A DNA stretch of 14,461 nt from Rickettsiales bacterium (GCA_031259745.1 JAIRLB010000004.1:1-14461); one strand, 5' to 3'; numbered from the stretch's first letter, positions 1 to 7,539 are shown. Notes: generated by a model not told the origin, from the sequence alone. Program-made: numbers and translations.

Positions 1-170
1 CTAAACAGCACCTGCCGCATTTCCATCCTAAAAAGGGAATAAGCAATAAGGAAAAAGACCAAAGAACAAATAGGTAAGATGCAAAATGTAAAAACCTTAT
101 CCCTTTATTTAACATTCTACATATTACTTGTTCCTTTTTTTCTTGCCTTGTGTCTTGGCCTGTGTTAAGG
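1..170. other. Left-edge non-coding region with repeat-like sequence
   Basis: I see no convincing gene here. AAAGGGAATAAG near 34-45 can pair with CTTATCCCTTT near 97-107 with one bulged base, giving a long AT-rich hairpin. The 20-mer at 51-70 recurs in inverted orientation at 14379-14398 with one mismatch, so part of this region belongs to a dispersed repeat. On the minus strand ATGGAAATGCGG (start near 26) follows TTTAGG and could be the start of a divergent gene leaving the window, but about 25 nt is too little to judge. Confidence 0.4.
51..70 (+). repeat. Dispersed repeat copy at the left edge
   Basis: GAAAAAGACCAAAGAACAAA at 51-70 matches the reverse complement of 14379-14398 at 19 of 20 positions. 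Both copies are intergenic and AT/purine-rich. Low complexity makes part of the similarity possible by chance, but GACCAAAGA is not simple sequence. Confidence 0.45.
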
Positions 171-188
171 TGTGTCAAGTTGTATAAT
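161..188 (+). promoter_or_regulatory. Candidate sigma70-type promoter of rne
   Basis: A perfect TATAAT lies at 183-188. The only -35-like hexamer at acceptable spacing is TGTGTT at 161-166 (16-bp spacer), which is weak. Transcription from here would give rne a leader of roughly 145 nt. The assignment rests mainly on the -10 match and on position. Confidence 0.35.
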
Positions 189-270
189 ATGGGGTAAAAT
201 CGGTGTTTTTATCAAACCTGTTTTTCTTAATCTGCTTTGCGCTGTTCATCAGCGTTGCGCAATCCCTTGG

Positions 271-291
271 CATGGGCGGTGGCGCCCCATG
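271..291 (+). promoter_or_regulatory. GC-rich hairpin in the rne leader
   Basis: CATGGG (271-276) pairs perfectly with CCCATG (286-291), and two inner C-G pairs can form after one bulge, closing a GTGG loop. It lies about 50 nt before the rne start. In Escherichia coli RNase E controls its own mRNA through a structured leader; a similar role here is inference. Confidence 0.4.
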
Positions 292-341
292 GGGACGGAT
301 TATTTCCATACGGTACAGAATAAAAACCAAAGGATTATTAA

Positions 342-2153
342 ATGTCAAAAAAAATATATGTGGATGCAGTCCACCCCGAAGAAACCAGGGTGGTGGTGGC
401 GGACTCCGCGAACAACCGTGTTTCTGATTTCGATGTAGAAACAACAACAAAACCCCAAATCAAAGGCAATATATATCTGGCAAAAGTCATTCGCGTTGAA
501 CCGTCGCTGCAAGCTGCATTTGTGGATTACGGCACCGGCAAGAACGGATTTTTGCCATTCTCGGAAATTCATCCAGATTATTACCAAGTCAATCCTGAAC
601 AGAAAAAAAAGCTGTTGGAGCTGGCGCATGCAAATATCGTCGATGACGATGACGACCCCAGCGATGATGATGAAATCGCGGAATATGACGACCATTCCGC
701 TGGCGAAGACAACAAGGAATTTGTAAAACGCGCCCGCGAATTCAAAATCCAGGATGTAATCAAGCCAAAGCAGATTCTGCTGATCCAGGGGGTTAAGGAA
801 GAACGCGGACAAAAAGGCGCGTCCATGACGACTTACCTATCGCTGGCGGGTCGTTTCGCCGTCCTGATGCCCAATTCGCGCAAGCGAAACAGTTATGGTA
901 TTTCCAAAAAAATTTCCGATAAACCGGAACGCGCCAGACTGCGCGATATCCTGCATGGGTTGAAGATTCCAAAGGGAATGACGGCCGTCCTGCGCACGGC
1001 GGCCTTTGGCATGACCGCCGCCGATATTGCCAAGGATTATGACTATCTGGTCGGCCTGTGGAACGATATTCGCAAGACGACTTTTGAATCCATAGCGCCG
1101 GTCACAATCCATACCGAAGAATCATTGCTGCGCCGCGTGGTGCGCGATTTCCTGTCTGACAAGGACGATATGCTGATTATCCAGGGCGATGCCGCTTTTG
1201 ATGAGGCCAAGGCCAACTTTCAGTCTATGTACGGCCATGCCCCTAAAAAACAGCTGGTGCTGTACAAAGATGTCACCGTGCCTTTGTTTGTAAAGGCCGG
1301 CATTGAAAAGCAGTTAGAAGGGTTGCACGGCCCGCACGTCCAACTGCCATCTGGCGGTTCTTTGGTCATCAACCAGACCGAAGCCATGGTTACAATAGAC
1401 GTCAATTCATCCCGCGCGATAAAGGAAAAAGACATTGAACAGACCGCGCTTAATACCAATCTAGAGGCGGCCGAAGAAATCGCATTGCAATTGCGCCTGC
1501 GCGACTTGGCCGGAATCATCGCCATCGACTTCATCGATATGGAGGAAGAGCGAAATAATCGAAAGCTGGAACTGAAAATGCGCGAGGTCATGAAACGCGA
1601 CCGCGCCCGCACCCAGGTTGCCAAAATCAACAACTTTGGCGTGTTGATGCTGTCCCGTCAAAGACTGCGTAGCAGCTTTATGGAATCTTCGTACGTTCAG
1701 TGCCCGCATTGCATAGGGGCCGGCGTTGTGCCGTCCATCCAAACCGCATCGATTATCATGTTCCGGCACTTGCAGGAAAAACTGCTGGCGAAAAGCGCCC
1801 AGAAAATTATTATGACAGTTCCGACGGACGTTGCGATTTATCTGCTGAATTACAAGAAATCCGAACTTAATGAAATGGAATCAAAGTTCGAAACGGAAAT
1901 TGTGATTGTAGGAGACGACAGCATGATGAATATAGAGCAATATTCAATCCAGCGCGTCGCGCCCGAGATCAGCAAGACAGAAGAAGACATCCTTGGGGCG
2001 CACAACCCGTCCACAGATGCCAAGAAAAAGAATTCAGAGCATATCGAGGCAAAGAAGACAACCATGAACGCGCAGCGTCACAAACGTCGCAGAAAGCCGC
2101 ATCACCAACAGAAAAAGCAAATCAAGTCAATTTGGCAAAAGCTGATCGGATAG
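342..2153 (+). CDS. rne: Ribonuclease E (Rne/Rng family endoribonuclease)
   Basis: This is an endoribonuclease that cleaves single-stranded AU-rich RNA in mRNA decay and in rRNA/tRNA maturation. The N-terminus (KKIYVDAVHPEETRVVV) is the form found in alphaproteobacterial RNase E. An S1 domain follows from about residue 38 and is interrupted by an acidic insert at about 100-127. Catalytic metal ligands are D353 (TIDVNS) and D396 (IAIDFIDM), and the Zn-link cysteines are C454 and C457 (CPHC). At 603 aa it has only about 55-60 residues of basic tail after the catalytic half, where Caulobacter and E. coli enzymes carry long scaffold regions. The tail ends SIWQKLIG, possibly a reduced form of the C-terminal GWW motif that binds PNPase in Caulobacter. 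AAAGGA lies 7 nt before the ATG, supporting this start. The 3' end converges on the minus-strand peptidase gene with no clear terminator between. Confidence 0.95.
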   Translation: MSKKIYVDAVHPEETRVVVADSANNRVSDFDVETTTKPQIKGNIYLAKVIRVEPSLQAAFVDYGTGKNGFLPFSEIHPDYYQVNPEQKKKLLELAHANIVDDDDDPSDDDEIAEYDDHSAGEDNKEFVKRAREFKIQDVIKPKQILLIQGVKEERGQKGASMTTYLSLAGRFAVLMPNSRKRNSYGISKKISDKPERARLRDILHGLKIPKGMTAVLRTAAFGMTAADIAKDYDYLVGLWNDIRKTTFESIAPVTIHTEESLLRRVVRDFLSDKDDMLIIQGDAAFDEAKANFQSMYGHAPKKQLVLYKDVTVPLFVKAGIEKQLEGLHGPHVQLPSGGSLVINQTEAMVTIDVNSSRAIKEKDIEQTALNTNLEAAEEIALQLRLRDLAGIIAIDFIDMEEERNNRKLELKMREVMKRDRARTQVAKINNFGVLMLSRQRLRSSFMESSYVQCPHCIGAGVVPSIQTASIIMFRHLQEKLLAKSAQKIIMTVPTDVAIYLLNYKKSELNEMESKFETEIVIVGDDSMMNIEQYSIQRVAPEISKTEEDILGAHNPSTDAKKKNSEHIEAKKTTMNAQRHKRRRKPHHQQKKQIKSIWQKLIG

Positions 2154-2265
2154 TTGTCAAAGTCAAAAGTTGAAAGTAAAAATCAGACGCCCGTGCGTTA
2201 ATTTTTCGGTGTGTGGGTTATAATTCGTAATTGATTATATGGCGGCCCGGTCATCCGCGAATTCA

Positions 2266-3309
2266 TCATCTGCCGCCCGCATCTTGTATTATTTGGGAAT
2301 ATATTTTCGAACCGCAAAACTGCTTGCGCAAAGCCTCGGCTTCCATATAGCGCGTTTCTATTAAGGATATGCCTCGTTTAATCGTTTTATCAAGCATGGA
2401 TTTTTCAATGAATTTCTCTAATTTCTTCTTTGTTCTTTCGCTGCACAAGTCCAGAAAGCCGAACTTTTTGCCATTTATTTCAAAAGTGTAGTAGATTTTC
2501 AAAGCCTGATTATAACCTAGTGTCTTACCCATATTCAATGCCGTGGAATCCAAAATGAAACGGCGGTAGTTCTTGTTGTTTTCAAAAACATCCGTTTCCG
2601 CAAGCGACAGAAAATTCTTTCTGTAATATTTGAACATGCTTGACATCATTTTCAGCGCCATTTCTATTATGACATCGATTTCTTTCTGACCAATGCTGTC
2701 TGATGGCATATTCTTGCCGTCTTTGTTATACAACCAGTTCGCATACAATGCTGGGGTATCCGGAAAATTGTATATTTCCGTATCCGCGGGCGAAATTGGA
2801 AATTCCTTCAGCACGGTTCCGGCAAACGCGGCATGAAGAGAATTTGTCCGAATGAATATCTCGCGGCAGAACAACAGGTATTGTATCCGGGCGGAAATCT
2901 CGTCGTGAATATTCAGGGATACCAGACGCGGGATTTCCAGCCCGAGTTTTGAAACCAACCAATTATTCAGATAATGCTTGTATTCATGCTTGTATATAAA
3001 TGGAATTTTATTGTTTCCAAGTTCGGTAAGAATCTCTTCCAATATATTGAACTTTATTTTTGGATCCGGCAAAAAGTAAACCAAAAATATGCTGTCTTTT
3101 CTTATATCATAACCCGATGCGCTATATTTTTCTATATCATCCAGGCTTTTCACATATAAAGTATCAACTTTAACCCCAGGTTTGTTGCCAGGTTTTAGGA
3201 TTTCTTTTATGAATTCTGAAACATCCGGCCGTGATTGGGCATGCGCCACGCTTCCGCGTCCGGACATAATCAGCGCAATCAGCGTCCAAAGATAAAGCCT
3301 CGCGCGCAT
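2266..3309 (-). CDS. Putative exported HExxH zinc metallopeptidase
   Basis: I do not recognise the family by name. The 347-aa product begins with a signal peptide: MRAR, a hydrophobic stretch, and an AHA-Q cleavage site after about residue 24, so it is probably periplasmic or secreted. Residues 108-112 read HEYKH, an HExxH zinc motif. HDEISAR follows, with E137 24 residues after H112 as a candidate third ligand, as in gluzincin-type peptidases. The rest appears mostly alpha-helical and charged, with no second hydrophobic segment. The ATG lies 2 nt after the stop of the upstream Cys-rich gene (TGACCATG) and has no Shine-Dalgarno sequence, so it is probably translated by coupling. Base composition is AT-richer than rne or ccrM. 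The zinc-peptidase call rests on the motif pair and helical context, not on whole-domain similarity; a chance HExxH in a helical protein remains possible. Confidence 0.6.
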   Translation of the reverse strand: MRARLYLWTLIALIMSGRGSVAHAQSRPDVSEFIKEILKPGNKPGVKVDTLYVKSLDDIEKYSASGYDIRKDSIFLVYFLPDPKIKFNILEEILTELGNNKIPFIYKHEYKHYLNNWLVSKLGLEIPRLVSLNIHDEISARIQYLLFCREIFIRTNSLHAAFAGTVLKEFPISPADTEIYNFPDTPALYANWLYNKDGKNMPSDSIGQKEIDVIIEMALKMMSSMFKYYRKNFLSLAETDVFENNKNYRRFILDSTALNMGKTLGYNQALKIYYTFEINGKKFGFLDLCSERTKKKLEKFIEKSMLDKTIKRGISLIETRYMEAEALRKQFCGSKIYSQIIQDAGGR

Positions 3310-3311
3310 GG

Positions 3312-3827
3312 TCAGTTGGAGTAATAACAGTTGCTGTCAAAAGTATACGAGCCTGTCGTATCGGCGACTGTCGAACCAACCGGAATATAACAACTGGTAA
3401 CGCTTGAGGAACCTTTGGCGGATGTTACTCCGACATTAGATGAACCATTAGTCAATCCGGAGCTTTCGCATGGGTATTTATTATTATCATTGCTAGGACT
3501 GTAATAACCGTTTTCGACTTCAGCACAACCTCCACACTCCATCCATACACCTTTATTTGAGGAGTCATTTAGATATATTCTGTCACTTTTAAGATACTCT
3601 CCACCTTTGCAGGTACCGGTAAAGTTGGTGCAATAGATACAAATTTCACCGGAATGTGAATAATAAGAACCTGTTGGACATGCAGAACCACATTTGTCGG
3701 TATTAATACAATTATCACAATTACGACAACCGTTATATGCCTCGCATTGTCCGGTCGCGCAGGCCGCAATGGCTTGTCCTGAAAAAATGGTCAAAACTAT
3801 TGCAACAATAGTCAGTGTTAAAAGCAA
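3312..3827 (-). CDS. Exported Cys-rich protein, unknown function
   Basis: This is a short secreted or lipid-anchored protein of about 171 aa. A hydrophobic leader (residues 1-21) ends GQAIA-AC; IAAC at 20-23 also fits a lipobox, so it may be a lipoprotein. The mature part has 15 cysteines (23, 28, 34, 37, 40, 46, 50, 63, 66, 73, 98, 101, 120, 146, 167). Spacings such as CxxCxxC and CPTGSYYSHSGEICIYC resemble small disulfide-rich repeats of the ephrin-receptor-like or GCC2/GCC3 type. The middle is rich in Ser, Thr, Asn and Gly. The start is uncertain. The first usable codon is TTG at 3827, with no Shine-Dalgarno sequence and no positive charge before the hydrophobic core. In-frame ATT at 3836 would add I-G-R, but an in-frame TGA at 3878-3876 blocks the nearest ATG (3938). 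It is the first gene of a two-gene unit with the peptidase. Confidence 0.65.
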   Translation of the reverse strand: MLLTLTIVAIVLTIFSGQAIAACATGQCEAYNGCRNCDNCINTDKCGSACPTGSYYSHSGEICIYCTNFTGTCKGGEYLKSDRIYLNDSSNKGVWMECGGCAEVENGYYSPSNDNNKYPCESSGLTNGSSNVGVTSAKGSSSVTSCYIPVGSTVADTTGSYTFDSNCYYSN

Positions 3828-3936
3828 TCGACCAATTAGATTAGGTATAGTAAGGAGAAGAAAATGTTGCGGAAATCAGGGGTTTTTGAAGATAACAAAA
3901 ATGCTAATCCAAATGGTGGTTTGGATTATACATAGC

Positions 3937-3965
3937 ATTTTATCTGTTTTATTCAGAAAATACAA
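3937..3965 (-). promoter_or_regulatory. Candidate promoter of the Cys-rich/peptidase operon
   Basis: On the minus strand TTGTAT (3965-3960) and TAAAAT (3942-3937) are separated by 17 bp. A perfect TATAAT also lies just downstream at 3930-3925 but has no -35 partner. A transcript from here would have a leader of about 100 nt. CCAAA and TTTGG at 3909-3924 form a short inverted repeat near the likely start point. Confidence 0.3.
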
Positions 3966-3967
3966 GG

Positions 3968-4022
3968 GAAAATAGCGAATAGTTGAAAAGAAACAGGAAA
4001 ATTCCCTCATTGTTCGCTTTTC
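3968..4022 (-). terminator. Imperfect hairpin downstream of ccrM
   Basis: GAAAATAGCGAATAGTTGA (3968-3986) can pair with the TCATTGTTCGC...TTTTC segment at 4007-4022, with two bulges and two G-U pairs, and GGAAAATTCC lies in the loop. It sits 20-75 nt after the ccrM stop in the minus direction, so it may end the ccrM transcript. There is no clean T-run after it, so a repeat without terminator function is equally likely. The 15-mer at 4009-4023 recurs at 14298-14312 (see repeats). Confidence 0.35.
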
Positions 4023-4023
4023 A
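4009..4023 (-). repeat. 15-bp intergenic repeat, copy A
   Basis: Read on the minus strand, TGAAAAGCGAACAAT matches TGAACAGCGAACAAT at 14298-14312 at 14 of 15 positions. It lies just downstream of ccrM; the other copy is just downstream of clpX. Confidence 0.4.
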
Positions 4024-4041
4024 TTGTTAATAGTTCACTTT

Positions 4042-5142
4042 TTATGCTGCTTTCTTCATATCTTTCTTGACGGCGCGCAGGTATTTGCGCAGCTCGTCAA
4101 TCGCAACCAGGCTGCCGTCGCGCTTTTCAGCGGACCAATAGTCCCAACCGTTAAAGCTGACGCTGCGCTGCATTTTGGCCGCCATTATGTGAATCGATGC
4201 CTTGCCGTACAGACTGTGGGTTAATTGGCCGTCGCGGGTGATCATTGCTCGCTCGCCCTTTGGGCTGACCAAGGTCTGGCCGGCGTACAGCAATCCGCCT
4301 TCGATTAGTTCGCCGAAAGCAATCTTGACCTCGTCGCGTTTGGGCGCGCGGACTTCTATCTTGGACAAATCAGCCGGCATAATGGCGTCGATGCGCGCGC
4401 GGGCAGCCTGAACATAAGATGCGTCTTGTTCGAATCCAATGAAATTGCGCCCCAGCTCCTTGGCCGCTGCCGCAGTTGTCCCGCTGCCTATAAAAGGGTC
4501 CAGAATAATATCGCCCGGCTTGGTGGAAGACAAAATTACGCGGCGCAGCAAATCCATCGGCTTTTGGGTGGTGTGCAGGCTTTTGCCGTTTTCGTCCTTG
4601 ACGCGTTCTTCGCCCAGGCATATGTTGATGTTCCAGTTGCTGCGCATCTGCTTGCCGCCGTTCAGCTTTTTCATGGTTTCGTAGTTAAAGGTGTATTTGC
4701 CGGTTTTTGTCGGCGTTGCCCAAATCAGCGTTTCATGGGCGTTTGTAAAGCGTGTCCCGCGGAAATTCGGCATGGGATTGCTCTTGACCCATACGACATC
4801 ATTTAATATCCAAAATCCTAAATCTTGCAAAATGCTGCCGACGCGGAAAATATTGTGATAACTGCCGATAACCCACATTGATCCGTCCGGCTTCAAAATT
4901 CGCTTGCATTCGGCCAGCCACATGCGGGTGAATTCATCATATTCGGCATTTGACACGAATACATCCCATGAATCGCGCACAGCGCGGGCGGCGGTCTGGT
5001 CTTCGGGACGATACAGCGTCTTGCCGCCCAGCCGCAGGTTATAAGGGGAATCGGCAAAAATAGCGTCAACAGACCCGTCGGGCAGCTGGCGCATTCCTTC
5101 TATGCAATCTCCGACCAAGATTTGATTCAAGTATTTTCTCAT
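4042..5142 (-). CDS. ccrM: CcrM-type GANTC DNA adenine methyltransferase
   Basis: This enzyme transfers a methyl group from SAM to N6 of adenine in GANTC; in Alphaproteobacteria the resulting methylation state helps time cell-cycle genes. It is a beta-class enzyme: catalytic motif IV (residues 31-34) comes first and the SAM-binding motif DPFIGSGTT (215-223) comes late. Long stretches match my memory of Caulobacter CcrM, for example GSYHNIFRVG (93-102), SNPMPNFRGTRF (121-132) and NAHETLIWA (134-142). TQKP at 192-195 is typical. A C-terminal RAMA region spans about 268-356, with SIH and the NGW..YW pattern (331-336). The length of 366 aa is normal. Motif IV reads DSPY instead of DPPY. GAGAG just before the ATG is a modest ribosome-binding site. 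The gene is divergent from nrdR across 158 bp, where I see no GANTC site. Confidence 0.95.
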   Translation of the reverse strand: MRKYLNQILVGDCIEGMRQLPDGSVDAIFADSPYNLRLGGKTLYRPEDQTAARAVRDSWDVFVSNAEYDEFTRMWLAECKRILKPDGSMWVIGSYHNIFRVGSILQDLGFWILNDVVWVKSNPMPNFRGTRFTNAHETLIWATPTKTGKYTFNYETMKKLNGGKQMRSNWNINICLGEERVKDENGKSLHTTQKPMDLLRRVILSSTKPGDIILDPFIGSGTTAAAAKELGRNFIGFEQDASYVQAARARIDAIMPADLSKIEVRAPKRDEVKIAFGELIEGGLLYAGQTLVSPKGERAMITRDGQLTHSLYGKASIHIMAAKMQRSVSFNGWDYWSAEKRDGSLVAIDELRKYLRAVKKDMKKAA

Positions 5143-5300
5143 TCTCTCGCTTTAATTTTATCATAAAATGAGCTCTAAAAAAAGCTTTGCCAGGCAGGGG
5201 CCCGATAAATAAATCTCTTGCTTTTTGTAAAAAGACGCATTTTTTGGTTTTAACTTTCTACTTTACTATTTAACCGAAGATTGCTACATTTTAAGGTGCT
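5143..5300. promoter_or_regulatory. Divergent ccrM/nrdR intergenic region
   Basis: These 158 bp must hold both divergent promoters. Two copies of TTTAAC, at about 5249 and 5269, lie 20 bp apart on the nrdR side, two helical turns, and could be half-sites for a regulator. They do not fit the classical CtrA spacing (TTAA-N7-TTAA). No strong -35/-10 pair stands out for nrdR; on the ccrM side TATGATAAAAT lies about 20 nt before the gene. AAGG at 5293-5296 is the nrdR ribosome-binding site. Confidence 0.4.
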
Positions 5301-5801
5301 ATGAGATGTCCATATTGCAATTCTACGGATAGCCAGGTAAAGGATTCGCGTCCTGATACCGAAAATTCGGCTATTCGACGCCGTCGCGTGTGCAGTCAAT
5401 GCGGGGCGAAGTTCACGACTGTAGAGCGCATCCAGATGCGCGACTTTTCAATTCGCAAAAGCAACGGCAAGATAGAGCCTTTTGACCGCGAAAAGCTGAA
5501 GCGCAGCATCAAGATTGCCTGCCGCTATCGCGATGTCAGCGACGAGCAGATTGAAAAGCTTGTGACATCGATTCATCGCAGATTAGAGACGGAAATATCG
5601 GACGACTTGGTGAATAGCGAGGTCGTCGGGCAGATGGTGTCGGATTCTTTGCTGAATCTGGACACGATTGCTTTTATCCGTTTCGTATCCGTATACCGCA
5701 AATTTTCCAAGGTTTCGGATTTCAAGAAAATAATCAATCAAATACCAGAAGCGGAAGATGGCGTCGCTGTCTGCCAATTGCCAAAAACGTCACTGTTTTA
5801 A
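5301..5801 (+). CDS. nrdR: Transcriptional regulator NrdR
   Basis: NrdR is a nucleotide-sensing repressor of ribonucleotide reductase genes; its ATP-cone senses ATP/dATP and its zinc ribbon binds NrdR boxes. Zinc ligands are C3, C6 (CPYC) and C31, C34 (CSQC). The DSRP signature at 16-19, RRRR at 26-29 and FTTVER (38-43) are typical. The ATP-cone runs from about 49 to 139 and ends in the family pattern RFVSVYRKF. The length of 166 aa is normal, with a short variable tail. The ATG is 4 nt after AAGG. It is the first gene of a packed five-gene unit, and slt begins 3 nt after its stop. No reductase gene or obvious NrdR box lies in this window, so its targets must be elsewhere. Confidence 0.95.
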   Translation: MRCPYCNSTDSQVKDSRPDTENSAIRRRRVCSQCGAKFTTVERIQMRDFSIRKSNGKIEPFDREKLKRSIKIACRYRDVSDEQIEKLVTSIHRRLETEISDDLVNSEVVGQMVSDSLLNLDTIAFIRFVSVYRKFSKVSDFKKIINQIPEAEDGVAVCQLPKTSLF

Positions 5802-5804
5802 GAT

Positions 5805-7526
5805 ATGAAGAAATTAGTAGTGCTTTTAACAATATGCCTGTCGTCATTCGCGCTGAGCGCCGCGGAGTTGCCGGAAATCTTGTCGGCTGATGACGCCCAG
5901 GTTTACGAACAAATCTTTACCCTGCAATCAAAGGAAAAAATCGACGCCGCGATGAAGTTGGAAAAAAAGCTGACCGATCCTTTGCTGATGAATGAAATCC
6001 TGTATCAAAGATATATTTCCAAGACTTATCGCACCAAGGGCGCGGAAGTCCAAAGCTGGATGACAAAATATTATAATATGCCCGGCGCCGAGCGCATGGT
6101 CGGCTTGGCCAAGATTAAAAAGGTTCAGGTCCGCGGCGCAAAAATTCCGAAAACAATCAACGGCAAGTCTATCGAAGCCGCCCAGTCCGAGACTTGGACG
6201 GACAAAAAATACAGCGGCGATACGGATAAAAAAATATTCAGATTCAAAAAGGCGATTCGCAAGGGCAGCACCAAAACCGCGCGAAAACTGCTGGAAGAGA
6301 AATCTTTTAATGGAAAGCTGACCGAATCCGATTACGGCCGCCTGGCGGGGCGATTGGCATTTATCTATTACACGAACGGCGAATATGAATTGGCCAAAAA
6401 ATGGGGCTTTGTCGCAGCCGATGCAAAATCGGAATACGGCCTGTGGACGATGGGCCTATTGTATTTTAAGGAAGAAAAATATCGCGAGAGCCAGAAATAT
6501 TTCAGCGAAATTCTGAGGCTGGAACAAATTAATGACGCGCGCAAGATCGAGGCTGCGTTCTGGGCCGGACGCGCCGCCGCCGCCAATGATGATAAGAAAA
6601 GCGCCAGGAAGTACTGGAAAATCGGCGCCGAGCATCCGATGGCTTTCTATGGCGCGCTGTCTTCGATCATGTTGGGATATATTCCGTATTATGAGTTCTT
6701 TGAACAGGATTCCACCGACGAGGATATCAAGGAATTAACCGGCACGAAATATGGAAAACGCGCGTTGGCGCTGCTGCAGGTCAGGCAAAAGGCCAGGGCA
6801 GAGGAATATTTGAAATTGCTGGTCACATCGGATGCGTCCGATAAAATCCTGCATGCGGTGAATTCCGTCGCCACGGCTTATGCGCTGCCGCGCGTTTCCA
6901 TGCAGATCGCGGGCGTTGTCCGCGACCGCGGCATTATGGAAATCGACAGCGATATTATTTTTTCGGCGCAGTATCCGCTGCCCGATTGGGAGCCCCTGGG
7001 CGGATGGTCTATCGACCGCGCGCTGCTGTTCGCGATTACAAAACAGGAAAGCGGATTCAAGGCAAATGCGAAATCCGGCGCCGGCGCGAATGGCGTCATG
7101 CAGCTGATGCCGGGAACCGCCAAAATTGTCGCCCGCCAGAGCAAGATGAAGTTTTCGGATATCGACATGTCTAACCCCGAACACAACATGTTTCTGGGCC
7201 AGCAGCACATTGTGGATTTGCTGGCGCATCCGAACATCAATAATAATGTTATAAAAATGCTGGCTTCCTATAACGCCGGAATCGGCATGGTGGCGAAGTT
7301 CGAAAAGACATTCGGCGCATCGGATCCGCTGCTGTATATCGAAAGTTTCCCGGCATACGAAACGCGCGGCTATATCAAGCGCGTCATGTCCAATCTGTGG
7401 CTGTATCGCGCAAAGCTGGAACAGCCGCTGACATCAATGCAGGATTTGGCGGACGGCAAATGGCCTTTGTATAACAGCGAAGACGAATATGTGCAGCAAC
7501 AGATTGCAAACCGCCTGTCGATATGA
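5805..7526 (+). CDS. slt: Soluble lytic murein transglycosylase (GH23)
   Basis: This periplasmic enzyme cleaves the MurNAc-GlcNAc bond of peptidoglycan non-hydrolytically, forming 1,6-anhydro-MurNAc. A signal peptide (MKKLVVLLTICLSSFALSAA) is followed by a long helical superhelix-type region (about 25-390), with short helical pairs around 180-280 resembling TPR/Sel1-like units. The C-terminal lysozyme-like domain runs from about 398 to 540. Its catalytic glutamate is E415 in KQESGF, followed by GANGVMQLMPGTA (428-440), ASYNAG (487-492) and ETRGYIKRV (519-527), the order seen in Slt70 enzymes. At 573 aa it is slightly shorter than E. coli Slt70. No Shine-Dalgarno sequence precedes the ATG; with nrdR ending 3 nt upstream, translation is probably coupled. 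Confidence 0.92.
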   Translation: MKKLVVLLTICLSSFALSAAELPEILSADDAQVYEQIFTLQSKEKIDAAMKLEKKLTDPLLMNEILYQRYISKTYRTKGAEVQSWMTKYYNMPGAERMVGLAKIKKVQVRGAKIPKTINGKSIEAAQSETWTDKKYSGDTDKKIFRFKKAIRKGSTKTARKLLEEKSFNGKLTESDYGRLAGRLAFIYYTNGEYELAKKWGFVAADAKSEYGLWTMGLLYFKEEKYRESQKYFSEILRLEQINDARKIEAAFWAGRAAAANDDKKSARKYWKIGAEHPMAFYGALSSIMLGYIPYYEFFEQDSTDEDIKELTGTKYGKRALALLQVRQKARAEEYLKLLVTSDASDKILHAVNSVATAYALPRVSMQIAGVVRDRGIMEIDSDIIFSAQYPLPDWEPLGGWSIDRALLFAITKQESGFKANAKSGAGANGVMQLMPGTAKIVARQSKMKFSDIDMSNPEHNMFLGQQHIVDLLAHPNINNNVIKMLASYNAGIGMVAKFEKTFGASDPLLYIESFPAYETRGYIKRVMSNLWLYRAKLEQPLTSMQDLADGKWPLYNSEDEYVQQQIANRLSI

Positions 7527-7539
7527 ATCAGAAATAGTT

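Noticed and set aside
203..427. GTG-initiated frame encoding a hydrophobic, signal-like start in the rne leader
   Set aside because: It lacks a ribosome-binding site, overlaps rne by about 85 nt in another frame and becomes low-complexity there; more likely a chance frame in the leader.
3312..3938. TGA read as tryptophan, extending the Cys-rich protein upstream
   Set aside because: TGA ends slt, rnhB, the ORFan, pgk and clpP at expected family lengths, so the code is standard.
4024..4806. Plus-strand frames opposite ccrM
   Set aside because: They are antisense shadows of a clear ccrM gene and show no family motifs.
5249..5275. CtrA site between ccrM and nrdR
   Set aside because: The two TTTAAC motifs are 20 bp apart; the classical CtrA site needs TTAA-N7-TTAA.
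6735..7240. Minus-strand frames opposite slt
   Set aside because: Antisense shadows of the lytic transglycosylase catalytic domain; no ribosome-binding site or recognisable motif.
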